Below, piece by piece: positions 35,216 through 43,612 of a stretch of DNA of 64,000 nucleotides. The notes beneath the pieces were generated by a model. The model was not told the DNA's origin. It saw nothing but the letters and a program-made list of their open reading frames with translations, and did no database searches. This DNA comes from CAWJFP01 sp963842155 (GTDB taxonomy: Bacteria > Pseudomonadota > Alphaproteobacteria > JACZXZ01). The stretch spans positions 124,001 to 188,000 of the forward strand of contig CAWJFP010000035.1 in NCBI GenBank assembly GCA_963842155.1, given 5' to 3'. The stretch's first letter is position 1. Every line of letters begins with the position of its first letter. A program made the position numbers and the translations under genes.

Positions 35216-37599
35216 CAGCCCACGCCCGCTCGCGCCCAGTTCGCCGGCGTCTTCGGCGTTTCCTTGGCCCGCGCCCGCGAACGCTTCTCGAGCGCCGCGA
35301 AGACGCGGTCGGGCGTCACCGGCAGCTCGTTCAAGCGCAGCCCGATCGCGTCGGCGATGGCGTTGGTGAGCGCGGGCAGGAAGGCCGCGAGCGAGCCCTC
35401 GCCCGCCTCCTTGGCGCCGAAGGGGCCATGCGGGTCGTGGCTCTCGACGATATGGACCTCGATGGGCGGCAAATCCTCGATGGTCGGCACGCGGTAATCG
35501 AGCATGTTGGCGGCGAGCATGAGCCCGTCATGGTAGCCGGTCTCCTCGCTCATCGCCTGGCCCATGCCCATCCAGACCGAGCCCTGCACCTGGCCCTCGA
35601 CGGTCAAGCGGTTGAGCGCCTTGCCGCAGTCATGCGCGACCCACACCTTGTCGACCGTGACGACGCCCGTCTCCTCGTCCACCGTCACCTCGACAACCTG
35701 CGCCGAGTAGCTGTAGCCCATGGTGCCGCCGATGGCGGCGCCGCGATATTTCTTGCCGCCGTGCAATTCCGGGATGGTCGAATAATTGCCGCTCACCGTG
35801 ATGGTGCCGGTGTCCTTGAGCGCCTCGGTCACCACCTCGTTGAAGCTCACGCCCTTGTCCTGCGCCCCCGCGCGATAGACCTCGCCCAGGCATTCGATGT
35901 CCTCGGGCCGCGCGTCGAGCTTGCGCGCCGCCGCCGCGACCAGGAGCTTTTTAAGGTTCTGCGCCGCCTCGATCGCGGCATTGCCGACGATGAAGGTGAC
36001 GCGCGAGGAGTAGGAGCCGTTGTCCTTCGGCACCACGTCGCTGTCGCCGGTGACGATGCGCACGCGGTCGAGCGAGAGCCCCAGCACGTGGGCCACCGTC
36101 TGCACGAGGATGGTGGAGGAGCCCTGGCCGATCTCGGCAGCACCCGTGAGCAGCACGATCGAGCCGTCGAAATCGAGCTTGAGCTTGACGGTCGCGTGCG
36201 GTTCGCCGGTCCAGTTCACCGGCTTCGACGCGCCGCTGATGTAATGCGAGCAGGCCATGCCGAGGCCCTTCCGCCCACGGCCTCCGTTGCCCTTGGTCAG
36301 CTTGCCCCGGCGCGCGCGCCAGCCGCTCGCCTGCTCGACCCAGTCGAGGCATTCCGGCAGGCCGTAGCTGTTCACCATGAGGTCGTTGTCGGTGCGCGTC
36401 GGCGCGCGGAGATAGTTGGCGCGGCGCACTTCGAAGGGATCGAGCCCGAGCTCGCCTGCCATTTGGTCGAGCAGGCTCTCGAAGGCGAAGCGCACATCGA
36501 CCGTGCCATGGCCGCGGAAGGCGCCGCAGGGGGGCGTGTTGGTGAGCGCGCGGGCGGCCACGTATTTCACGTTGTGCAGATCGTAGATGGCGTAGAGCAT
36601 CGAGCCGGAATAGAGGATGGTGACCACGCCGTAGCCGCCATGGGCGCCGCCGCGCTGATAGCATTCGCATTCCACGGCCGTGATGCGCCCGTCGCGCGCG
36701 AGGCCCATCTTGAGACGGATCTCCGTCTCCGGCCGGCCGCGATGGGTGATGAAGGTGTCCTCGCGCGTCGTCACCATGCGCACGCGGCCGCCGCCCGCCT
36801 TGCGCGCGAGCAGCGCCGCGATGAGCTCGATGTTGAGCGTCTCGGTGCGGCAGCCGAAGCCGCCGCCGACATGGGGTTTGATCACGCGGATGCGCGACAT
36901 GTCCATGTCGAGCACGCGGCCCAGCATGAGGTGCACGTAGTAGGGCACCTGCGTCGAGGCATGGACGGTCATGCGGTCGCGCAGCGGGTCGTATTCCGCG
37001 AGGGCCGCATGCATCTCCATCTGGTTCTGGCAGACCTCGGCGCAGAAATAACTCTCCTCGCGCACCAGTGCTGCCTCGGCGAAGCCCTGCGCCACGTCGC
37101 CCAGCTCGAAGAAGACGTCGCGCTCGATATTGCGCGGTCGATCCTCGTGCAGCGCGACAGCACCCTCCGCCATCGCCGCGCGCGCGCTGTAATAGGCCGG
37201 CAGCTCCAGCACCTCGATCCTGATGAGCTTGAGCGCCCGCTTGGCGGTGGCCTCGTCGACCGCCGCAACGGCGGCGATGGGCTCGCCGCGATAGCGCGCG
37301 CGCTCGCGCGCAAGCGGATGCTCGCTGCGCGAGACGGGCAGCACGCCAAAGGTCTTGTCGCAATCGGCGCCGGTGACGACGGCCTTCACGCCCGGCAGGC
37401 GCGCGGCCTCACTCGCATCGACCGAGATGATCTCGGCATGGCTATAGGGGCTGCGCAGGATGGCGCCCGCGAGCGTGCTCGGCAGGATGAAGTCGGCGGT
37501 GTATTTGGCGCGGCCCGAGACCTTCTCGGGGCCGTCCACCATCGGCACATAGCCGCCGATAGAGCGGACGGGGGCGGGCGGAGGGGCGCTCTCATTCAT
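35215..37599 (-). CDS. 4-hydroxybenzoyl-CoA reductase-like molybdopterin large subunit
   Basis: 794 residues. Hammerhead domain VDGPEKVSGRAKYTADF, then GGGFGCRTETL, PPCGAFRGHGTVDVRFAFE (the GAFRGHG form is typical of the 4-hydroxybenzoyl-CoA reductase branch), GAAEIGQGSSTI and the catalytic Glu734 in KEAGEGSLAAF. Real start is ATG 37599, overlapping the small-subunit stop. With the 4Fe-4S type FAD subunit this argues for a reductase-type or aromatic-CoA-acting molybdenum enzyme, but the substrate cannot be read from sequence and no CoA ligase is adjacent. Confidence 0.9.
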   Translation of the reverse strand: MNESAPPPAPVRSIGGYVPMVDGPEKVSGRAKYTADFILPSTLAGAILRSPYSHAEIISVDASEAARLPGVKAVVTGADCDKTFGVLPVSRSEHPLARERARYRGEPIAAVAAVDEATAKRALKLIRIEVLELPAYYSARAAMAEGAVALHEDRPRNIERDVFFELGDVAQGFAEAALVREESYFCAEVCQNQMEMHAALAEYDPLRDRMTVHASTQVPYYVHLMLGRVLDMDMSRIRVIKPHVGGGFGCRTETLNIELIAALLARKAGGGRVRMVTTREDTFITHRGRPETEIRLKMGLARDGRITAVECECYQRGGAHGGYGVVTILYSGSMLYAIYDLHNVKYVAARALTNTPPCGAFRGHGTVDVRFAFESLLDQMAGELGLDPFEVRRANYLRAPTRTDNDLMVNSYGLPECLDWVEQASGWRARRGKLTKGNGGRGRKGLGMACSHYISGASKPVNWTGEPHATVKLKLDFDGSIVLLTGAAEIGQGSSTILVQTVAHVLGLSLDRVRIVTGDSDVVPKDNGSYSSRVTFIVGNAAIEAAQNLKKLLVAAAARKLDARPEDIECLGEVYRAGAQDKGVSFNEVVTEALKDTGTITVSGNYSTIPELHGGKKYRGAAIGGTMGYSYSAQVVEVTVDEETGVVTVDKVWVAHDCGKALNRLTVEGQVQGSVWMGMGQAMSEETGYHDGLMLAANMLDYRVPTIEDLPPIEVHIVESHDPHGPFGAKEAGEGSLAAFLPALTNAIADAIGLRLNELPVTPDRVFAALEKRSRARAKETPKTPANWARAGVG

Positions 37600-38075
37600 G
37601 GCAGACCTCGGCGCTTGAGCTCGGCCGCATGCTGCACCGCCTCGATGATCTTCACATAGCCGGTGCAGCGGCAGATGTTGCTGGCCAGGCCTGCGCGAAT
37701 CTCGTCCTCGCTCGGTCGCGCATTGCGGCGCAGCAGCCCCTCCGACGCCATGATGAGGCCGGGCGTGCAATAGCCGCATTGCGCCCCCAGCTTCTCATGG
37801 AAGCCGCGCTGCACGGCGGAGAGCCGCCCGCCCTCGGCGAGCGCCTCGACCGTGTCGACGCGGCGGCCCTCGCAGGTGACGGCGAGCGTGAGACAGGAGA
37901 GCCGCGGCCGGTCGTCGATCAGCACGGTGCAGGCGCCGCACTCGCCGCCGTCGCAGCCCGTCTTGGTGCCGGTCAGCCCGACGATCTCGCGCAGATAGTC
38001 GAGCAGCAGGACATTGTCGCCGACGGCGTCCGTCCGCGCGCGCCCATTGAGCACCGATGTGAGGATGCGGGCCAT
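37596..38075 (-). CDS. molybdenum enzyme [2Fe-2S] small subunit
   Basis: 159 residues. First cluster motif TGCDGGECGACTVLIDD plus LSCLT, second cluster QCGYCTPGLIM and NICRCTGYVKI. Standard length for the gamma subunit, no fused CoxG domain, unlike the small subunit at 15 kb. First gene of the S-L-M operon (gene order differs from the L-M-S set at 15-19 kb). A TTGTTC-N7-GAACAA palindrome lies 14 bases upstream of the ATG. Confidence 0.93.
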   Translation of the reverse strand: MARILTSVLNGRARTDAVGDNVLLLDYLREIVGLTGTKTGCDGGECGACTVLIDDRPRLSCLTLAVTCEGRRVDTVEALAEGGRLSAVQRGFHEKLGAQCGYCTPGLIMASEGLLRRNARPSEDEIRAGLASNICRCTGYVKIIEAVQHAAELKRRGLP

Positions 38076-38088
38076 GTGATCCGGCAGA

Positions 38089-38107
38089 TTGTTCGATCAA
38101 TGAACAA
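38089..38107. promoter_or_regulatory. palindromic operator before the 4-hydroxybenzoyl-CoA-reductase-like operon
   Basis: TTGTTCGATCAATGAACAA: perfect 6-bp arms (TTGTTC/GAACAA) around seven bases, just upstream of the small-subunit ATG. It lies in an AT-rich stretch that continues with CTATACTCCTATATGG. It differs from the TGTCCTA sites, so another regulator, such as a MarR or TetR type protein, is likely; none is encoded beside it. Confidence 0.5.
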
Positions 38108-38253
38108 ATATCGGCTAAGCTATACTCCTATATGGATCATTACGCAAGTAATACCAGAGCGGCGCGCCTGCTGCGGCTGTCCACTCGTCCACCGGTCGTC
38201 ACCACCGGCCTTGTGCCGGTGGTCTACGTCTTTCTTGCCCGACAAAGGGAGGT

Positions 38254-38287
38254 CGTGGATCGCCGGCACGGGGGCCGGCGATGACGA
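38254..38287 (-). repeat. second copy of the 34-base palindromic repeat
   Basis: Identical, in opposite orientation, to 3093-3126. It sits in the 279-base gap between the molybdenum-enzyme operon and cobT, beside a second hairpin (CACCGGCCTTGTGCCGGTG, near 38200-38218). No gene is seen in this gap. Confidence 0.7.
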
Positions 38288-38354
38288 GCTGTGGTCTGGT
38301 ATGGGCGCTGAGTTCTATTCTCGAGCACACTGCTGCTGCCCGCATCTAGACCGA

Positions 38355-39383
38355 TCAGCTCTTCCCGCTGACGCCCGCCTCGGCGAAGGTGGCCATGCCC
38401 GAATGGGCCGCGACCGCGCCGCGCAGCACGCCGAGCGCTACCGCGGCGCCCGAGCCCTCGCCGAGCCGCATCTCGAGGGCGAGGAGCGGCGTCTTGCCGA
38501 GTGCCGCCAAGAGACGGCGATGGCCGGGCTCGGCCGAGACATGGGCGGCGAGGCAATGATCGAGCGCGCCGGCGGCGGCCTTGGCGAGCGGCGCCGCGGC
38601 GGCGGTGGCGACGAAGCCGTCGAGCAGCACGGGGATGTTCAAGCGCCGCGCGGCGGCGACCGCGCCCGCGATGGCGGCGAGCTCGCGGCCGCCCAAGCGG
38701 CGCAGCGCCTCGAGCGGATCGGCCAGGCTCGCGCCATGGAAGGCGAGCGCCTTGTCCACCACCTGCGCCTTGCGTTGGACGCCCGCCGCGTCGACGCCCG
38801 TACCGGGCCCTACCCAGGCAGCGCCGGGCTCGCCGAAGAGTGCCGCCGCGAGCGCGGCCGCCGAGGTGGTGTTGCCGATCCCCATCTCGCCCACCAGCAG
38901 CAGATCATGGCCCGGCTCGACGGCGGCGGCGCCCAGCTCGAGCGCGGCCATGCAGTCCGCCTCGCTCATCGCGGGGCCTTGCGTGAAATCCGCCGTCGGC
39001 CGGTCGAGCTCGATGTCGATCACCTTGAGGGCCGCGCCATAGGCGCGGCAGAGCTGATTGATCGCGGCGCCGCCCGCGGCGAAGTTCGCCACCATCTGGC
39101 GCGTGACCTCGCTCGGGAAAGCCGAGACGCCTTGCGCCGTCACGCCGTGATTGCCGGCGAAGACGAGGCAGAGCGGCCGCTCGAGCGAGGGAGGATGGCG
39201 CCGCTGCCAGCCGGCGAGCCAGATCGCGATCTCCTCGAGCCGGCCCAGCGAGCCCGCGGGCTTGGTGAGCTGGGCCTGGCGCTCGCGCGCCGCACCGGCC
39301 GCCGCCTCGTCGGGACCGGGCATATCGCGCAAGCGGGCGCGGAAGCTGTCGAGCGGGGAGTCTCGCGAGGCGGTCTTGTTCAA
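38355..39383 (-). CDS. cobT: nicotinate-nucleotide-dimethylbenzimidazole phosphoribosyltransferase
   Basis: 342 residues. Makes alpha-ribazole phosphate for the lower ligand of cobalamin. Motifs: QAQLTKPAGSLGRLEEIA, LVFAGNHGVTAQGVSAFP, AAGGAAINQL, VGEMGIGNTTSAAAL, PVLLDGFVATAAA and the C-terminal LEMRLGEGSGAA with the catalytic glutamate. No ATG is near; the TTG at 39383 overlaps the cobC stop (TTGA) and gives the expected N-terminus. Confidence 0.94.
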   Translation of the reverse strand: MNKTASRDSPLDSFRARLRDMPGPDEAAAGAARERQAQLTKPAGSLGRLEEIAIWLAGWQRRHPPSLERPLCLVFAGNHGVTAQGVSAFPSEVTRQMVANFAAGGAAINQLCRAYGAALKVIDIELDRPTADFTQGPAMSEADCMAALELGAAAVEPGHDLLLVGEMGIGNTTSAAALAAALFGEPGAAWVGPGTGVDAAGVQRKAQVVDKALAFHGASLADPLEALRRLGGRELAAIAGAVAAARRLNIPVLLDGFVATAAAAPLAKAAAGALDHCLAAHVSAEPGHRRLLAALGKTPLLALEMRLGEGSGAAVALGVLRGAVAAHSGMATFAEAGVSGKS

Positions 39384-40432
39384 CGGGCGCTCCGATCTTG
39401 CAGAGGCGTCGCTTTTGCGAGGGCGCGGGCAAGGCGCGCGCGCGCGGCCGCGTCGGGTGGATGGCCGAAACGCAGCCAACGCGGCGCCTCGGGGAAGGTG
39501 CGGACATGGATGCCATCCTGTGCCAGACGCGTCGCGATCGAGGCTGCGCGTTCGCTCTCGGCCAGCCTGAAGAGCGTCGTGCCGCCGAGCACGCGTAGGC
39601 CCGCTGCGGCAAGCAGCGCGTCGAGCTGGTTCGTCGCGCGCACAAGGCGGCCTTGCGTGGCTTGGACCCAAGCCTGGTCGGCGAGCGCCTGGCAGGCGAC
39701 GAGCGCGGCGGGGCCGCTCACGGCCCAGGGCCCGAGCGCCGCGCGCAGCTGTGCCGCGAGCGCGGGCTCGGCGAGGGCGAAGCCGAGACGCAAGCCCGCA
39801 AGGCCAAAGAATTTGCCGAAGGAGCGCAAGACGATCACTCCCCGCCGGTCGCATTCGCGCGCGAGGCTCAAGCCGGGCTCGAGATCGGCGAAGGCCTCGT
39901 CGATGACGAGCCACCCGCCGCGCCCGGCGAGCCGGCGCGCGAGGGCGGAAAGCCAAGCGGGATCGAGCCGTCGCCCGTCCGGGTTGTTGGGGTTGGCGAG
40001 GATCGCGGCGTCCCATTCGCATGAGAGCGCCTCGGGCTTTGTCACGCGCTCGACATGATGGCCGGCGCGCGCCCAGACATGCGCATGCTCGCTATAGGTC
40101 GGGCCGAGCACCGCGACGCGGCCGGCGCGACGCAGCCGCGGCAGCCATTGGATCAGCGCTTGCGAGCCCGGCGCCGGCACGATGCAATCGGCGCCCGGCG
40201 CCTCGTAATAGGTCGCGGCTACGGCAGCGAGCCGCGCTTCGAGCGCGCTATCGGGAAGCCTTTGCCAGGATTCCGCCGGCAAAGCAGGCAACGGATAGGG
40301 CCAGGGATTGACGCCGGTGCTGAGGTCGAGCCAGTCGCCGCCATAAGCGGTCGGGCCGCTCGCCACGCGCGCGCGATCGCCGCCATGGAGCAGGGGCGTC
40401 GTCGAAGGAAAATGGCTGTCGGCGTCCGGCAT
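39380..40432 (-). CDS. cobC: L-threonine-O-3-phosphate decarboxylase-like aminotransferase of cobalamin synthesis
   Basis: 350 residues from ATG 40432; in-frame ATGs at 40468 and 40480 are alternatives. Class I/II aminotransferase fold: LLHGGD start typical for CobC/CobD, LDLSTGVNPWPYP, PAPGSQALIQWLPRL, ILANPNNPDGRRL, WLVIDEAFADLEPG, and the PLP lysine in LRSFGKFFGLAGLRLGF. Supplies the aminopropanol part of cobalamin. Divergent from cbiB and coupled to cobT downstream. Confidence 0.9.
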   Translation of the reverse strand: MPDADSHFPSTTPLLHGGDRARVASGPTAYGGDWLDLSTGVNPWPYPLPALPAESWQRLPDSALEARLAAVAATYYEAPGADCIVPAPGSQALIQWLPRLRRAGRVAVLGPTYSEHAHVWARAGHHVERVTKPEALSCEWDAAILANPNNPDGRRLDPAWLSALARRLAGRGGWLVIDEAFADLEPGLSLARECDRRGVIVLRSFGKFFGLAGLRLGFALAEPALAAQLRAALGPWAVSGPAALVACQALADQAWVQATQGRLVRATNQLDALLAAAGLRVLGGTTLFRLAESERAASIATRLAQDGIHVRTFPEAPRWLRFGHPPDAAARARLARALAKATPLQDRSAR

Positions 40433-40492
40433 GGGCCTATCGTCATTCGAGGCGGCGGATAGTAGCATGACGCCGACCATGGCCGAGACATT

Positions 40493-41491
40493 ATGACCCT
40501 CCTCGATCCGCGCAATCTTTACGTCCTCTTGGCGGCGTTGTTGATCGAGGCGGCCTTGGGCTACCCGGAACCGCTTTATCGCCTCGTCCGCCATCCTGTC
40601 GTCTGGATGGGCGCGCTGATCGCGGGCCTCGATGGTGCCCTGAACCGGGAGCGCTTCTCGCAAGCATGGCGTCGCCTGCTCGGCGCCTTGACCCTGCTCC
40701 TTCTCCTCGAGGTCACGGCCGCCATCGCCTTTCCCCTGGCCCTCGGCCTGCGCGCGATACCCTGGGGCTGGATCCTCGAGGCGTTGCTCGTCGCGAGCCT
40801 CTTGGGCCAGCGCGGCCTGCACGCCCATGTCGCGGCGGTCGCGCGCGCGCTCGACAAGGACGGCATCGAGGCCGGGCGGCGCGCGGTCGCGGCGATCGCG
40901 GGGCGCGATCCGGGCTCGCTCGACGAGGCCGGAATCTGCCGCGCCGCCATCGAGAGCCTCGCCGAGAATTTGTCCGACGGCGTCGTTGCCCCGGCGCTCT
41001 GGACCGCCCTTGCCGGCTTGCCGGGTGCTGCGCTCTACAAGGCGCTCAATACGGCCGACAGCATGATCGGCCATAAGAACGCGCGCTATCGCGCCTTCGG
41101 CTGGGCTTCGGCGCGGCTCGACGATCTGGTGAATTGGCCGGCGGCGCGGCTCACCGCCCTCCTGCTGCTGCTCGCCGCGCTGACCGTGCCCGATGCGCGG
41201 GCAAGCGAGGCCTGGCGCGCCCTATGGCGCGACGCGCGTCGCCACCGCTCGCCCAATGCCGGCTGGTGCGAGGCCGCGATGGCGGGGGCGCTCGGCCTCA
41301 GGCTCGCGGGTCCGAGGAGCTATGGCGGCGAGCAGGTCGATGATGCCTGGATGGGCGATGGCCGCGCCGAGGCGACGCCCGCCGATATCGGCCGCGCGCT
41401 GCGGCTTTATCGTCGTGCCTGCCTCTTGTCGTGGCTTCTGGTCGCGGCGGGCATCGCGCTGCTGCTCTATCATGAAGGCAAGCTTGGTTGA
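40493..41491 (+). CDS. cbiB: adenosylcobinamide-phosphate synthase
   Basis: 332 residues, several membrane helices. CbiB/CobD family: LLIEAALGYPEPLYRLVRHP, AAIESLAENLSDGVVAP, YKALNTADSMIGHKN and RDARRHRSPNAGWCEAAMAGAL are all hallmark segments. Attaches the aminopropanol phosphate to adenosylcobyric acid at the inner membrane. Faces cobC across a 60-base gap. Confidence 0.95.
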   Translation: MTLLDPRNLYVLLAALLIEAALGYPEPLYRLVRHPVVWMGALIAGLDGALNRERFSQAWRRLLGALTLLLLLEVTAAIAFPLALGLRAIPWGWILEALLVASLLGQRGLHAHVAAVARALDKDGIEAGRRAVAAIAGRDPGSLDEAGICRAAIESLAENLSDGVVAPALWTALAGLPGAALYKALNTADSMIGHKNARYRAFGWASARLDDLVNWPAARLTALLLLLAALTVPDARASEAWRALWRDARRHRSPNAGWCEAAMAGALGLRLAGPRSYGGEQVDDAWMGDGRAEATPADIGRALRLYRRACLLSWLLVAAGIALLLYHEGKLG

Positions 41492-41518
41492 ACCAGCCCG
41501 GTTGAAGAGGCCCTCGTC

Positions 41519-42367
41519 ATGACGAAGACGGAGACTGTTCCCGACAAGGAGAGGATGCGGCGCTATTGGGGCTCGCGCGGCGACGCCTGGGACCGCTGGG
41601 CGGACACGGTCGCCGAGAACGCCGCGCGGTTCAACGAGCCGCTCATCGAGGTGGCGAGGCTCGCGCCCGGCCTGCGCCTCCTCGATCTCGCCTCCGGCGC
41701 GGGCCAGCCCGCCCTCGCGATCGCGCCGCGCCTGGCGCCCGGCGGCGAGGTGGTGGCGAGCGATCTGCTGCCCGAGATGCTGCAAGGGGCGCGGCGCCGC
41801 GCCAAGGCCGCCGGACTCGCGAATATCCATTTCGAGATCGCCGATATGGAGGCCCTGCCCTTTCCCGCCGCCTCCTTCGACCGCGTGACCTGCCGCTTCG
41901 GCATCATGTTCGTGCCGGACGCGACGAAGGCGCTGAGCGAGGCGCATCGCGTGCTCCGCCCGCGCGGCCGCGCCGCCTTCATGGTCTGGGGCCCGCGCGA
42001 GGACACGACGGTGTTCCGGATCATCTTCGAGGCGGTCGACCGCATCCTCGGCGCCGATCCCGAGCAGGACATGTCGACCGTCTTCCGCTTCGCGAAACCC
42101 GGCAGCCTGGGCGACAGCTTCGCCCGTGCGGGATTCGAGGGTGTGGAGGAAAGCGAGCTCTGGCTGGAAGGAACGGCGCCGGCGGACAAGCCCTTCTGGC
42201 GGCCGCAGCTCGAGATGTCGGTCGGGCCGCGTCTCGCGCAAGCGGATGCCGCCGCGCGCGCGGCCTTGGAGGCGGCGGTCGCGGAAGCCTTCGCCCGGGA
42301 GACGAAGGACGGGCGCTGCCGCCTCGTCGCCCACGCCCGCATCGTCACCGGCGACAAGGCGGGGTGA
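41519..42367 (+). CDS. class I SAM-dependent methyltransferase
   Basis: 282 residues, UbiE-like Methyltransf_11/25 fold. Motif I LLDLASGAGQPALAIAPRL, acidic post-I VVASDLLPEML, then FEIADMEALPFPAASFDRVTCRFGIMFV and EAHRVLRPRGRAAFMVW. Substrate unknown. Starts 27 bases after cbiB, possibly by read-through, but no cobalamin methyltransferase signature is seen. Confidence 0.88.
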   Translation: MTKTETVPDKERMRRYWGSRGDAWDRWADTVAENAARFNEPLIEVARLAPGLRLLDLASGAGQPALAIAPRLAPGGEVVASDLLPEMLQGARRRAKAAGLANIHFEIADMEALPFPAASFDRVTCRFGIMFVPDATKALSEAHRVLRPRGRAAFMVWGPREDTTVFRIIFEAVDRILGADPEQDMSTVFRFAKPGSLGDSFARAGFEGVEESELWLEGTAPADKPFWRPQLEMSVGPRLAQADAAARAALEAAVAEAFARETKDGRCRLVAHARIVTGDKAG

Positions 42368-42395
42368 GCGGGCTCGGGCAAGCTGGAGAAACGAA

Positions 42396-43592
42396 ATGAG
42401 TGACAGCAGCGCGGTCGATGAGGTCGAAATCGCCGATGTCTTTCAGATCCTGATCGTCGACGATGGGAACACGCCAAGCCCGCTACCCGCATCGATCAAT
42501 GCAAATATCGAATCCGTCAGGCATCAGCATCCGGAGGCCCGCCACCATTTGATGAACGGAAACGATATCCGGCAATTCCTTCGCTGCAATTTCGATACGG
42601 AAATCCTTGAAGCCTATGACCAGCTGACGCCTTACGCATATAAATCGGATCTTGCCCGCTATTGCCTATTGATGGCTCGCGGCGGGCTTTACGTCGATGT
42701 GGGCGTTCGTTTCCTCAATCCTCTGCGCATCCCTGCCGGCAAAAGCCTAGCCGGCTTCCGTGACTCGCGGAGCAGCAGCTCGCTCCACCCCAGCTGGGCA
42801 TTCTCCACCAGCATCATCTATGCCTCGGCCGGGCGGGAAGAAATGAAGCTGGCCATCGATCATGTCGTCGCCAATTGCCGCAACCGCTATTACGGATTCA
42901 ATCCGCTTTGCCCGTCCGGGCCCGTACTGCTGGGTCGTGTCTTGTCCATCGTCCACCAGTCGGATGAATATCTGATTGGCGAATATCGCGCGCTCACGCC
43001 GGAGTTCGATCATAAAAACCTATGTTTTGTTGCGCCGGATGGCGAGCTCATTGGCCTCCGAAATAAGGGAAAGGATGCGGACGGTGGCTTTATGGAGCTT
43101 CCTGCTACCAATAACTATAACGATATCTGGCAACGAAGACAGGTCTACGGCGAATACGAATCCTTCTGGGCATTTGCCGATCCTATGATTCGCTGTCGGG
43201 CGACGATGCGGACTTCCGAGGGGATATGGATCCATCCGGGTGCCCGCGGTTGCCAGATCTTCGGCCCTTATGTTTCGCTGCCGCCAGGGCGCTACAAGGC
43301 GGCTTTGAAATTCGCGCCGGAAACGGTGATGGGAGCGCCGCGTCTGGATGTTTGCGGCCGAGGAGGGAACGAAATCTTGGCCGATTCGGGAGAAGCGGGT
43401 GCGGCGGTGAGCGTCGCCGGGGAGGCTTTCATTGCATTTACGCTCGATCATTCCTGCGAGGACGTCGAGATACGTCTGCACGGCGCGGGCGATTTTGCCG
43501 GGCGCTATCTCGGCATGACCCTTTCAAAGGCGGCTGAAACCAGGCCGGAGAATTTAGCGGCCGCGTCGATCGACGGGGCGGGAGATGCCTGA
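42396..43592 (+). CDS. GT32-like glycosyltransferase with altered DXD motif and C-terminal beta-rich domain
   Basis: 398 residues. LTPYAYKSDLARYCLLMARGG and YVDVGVRF match the Gly_transf_sug (GT32, capsule/mannosyltransferase-like) core, but the metal-binding DXD reads D101-V-G103. Residues about 270-385 (FGPYVSLPPGRYKAALKF, LDVCGRGGNEIL, VEIRLHGAGDF) look like a beta-sandwich or carbohydrate-binding module. The coding sequence is visibly richer in A/T than its neighbours, suggesting acquisition. ATG at 42396 has a GGAG site. Function is inferred and the altered motif leaves activity in doubt. Confidence 0.65.
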   Translation: MSDSSAVDEVEIADVFQILIVDDGNTPSPLPASINANIESVRHQHPEARHHLMNGNDIRQFLRCNFDTEILEAYDQLTPYAYKSDLARYCLLMARGGLYVDVGVRFLNPLRIPAGKSLAGFRDSRSSSSLHPSWAFSTSIIYASAGREEMKLAIDHVVANCRNRYYGFNPLCPSGPVLLGRVLSIVHQSDEYLIGEYRALTPEFDHKNLCFVAPDGELIGLRNKGKDADGGFMELPATNNYNDIWQRRQVYGEYESFWAFADPMIRCRATMRTSEGIWIHPGARGCQIFGPYVSLPPGRYKAALKFAPETVMGAPRLDVCGRGGNEILADSGEAGAAVSVAGEAFIAFTLDHSCEDVEIRLHGAGDFAGRYLGMTLSKAAETRPENLAAASIDGAGDA

Positions 43593-43612
43593 CTCTTCGA
43601 TCAAGGCGGGTC

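Noticed and set aside
38089..38107. The TTGTTC-N7-GAACAA palindrome as another site of the GntR regulator
   Set aside because: It shares neither half-sequence nor spacing with the TGTCCTA-N4-TAGGACA sites, so it is treated as a different operator.
41519..42367. Methyltransferase as a cobalamin biosynthesis enzyme because it follows cbiB
   Set aside because: It has a UbiE-like fold, not the precorrin methyltransferase motifs; adjacency alone is not enough.
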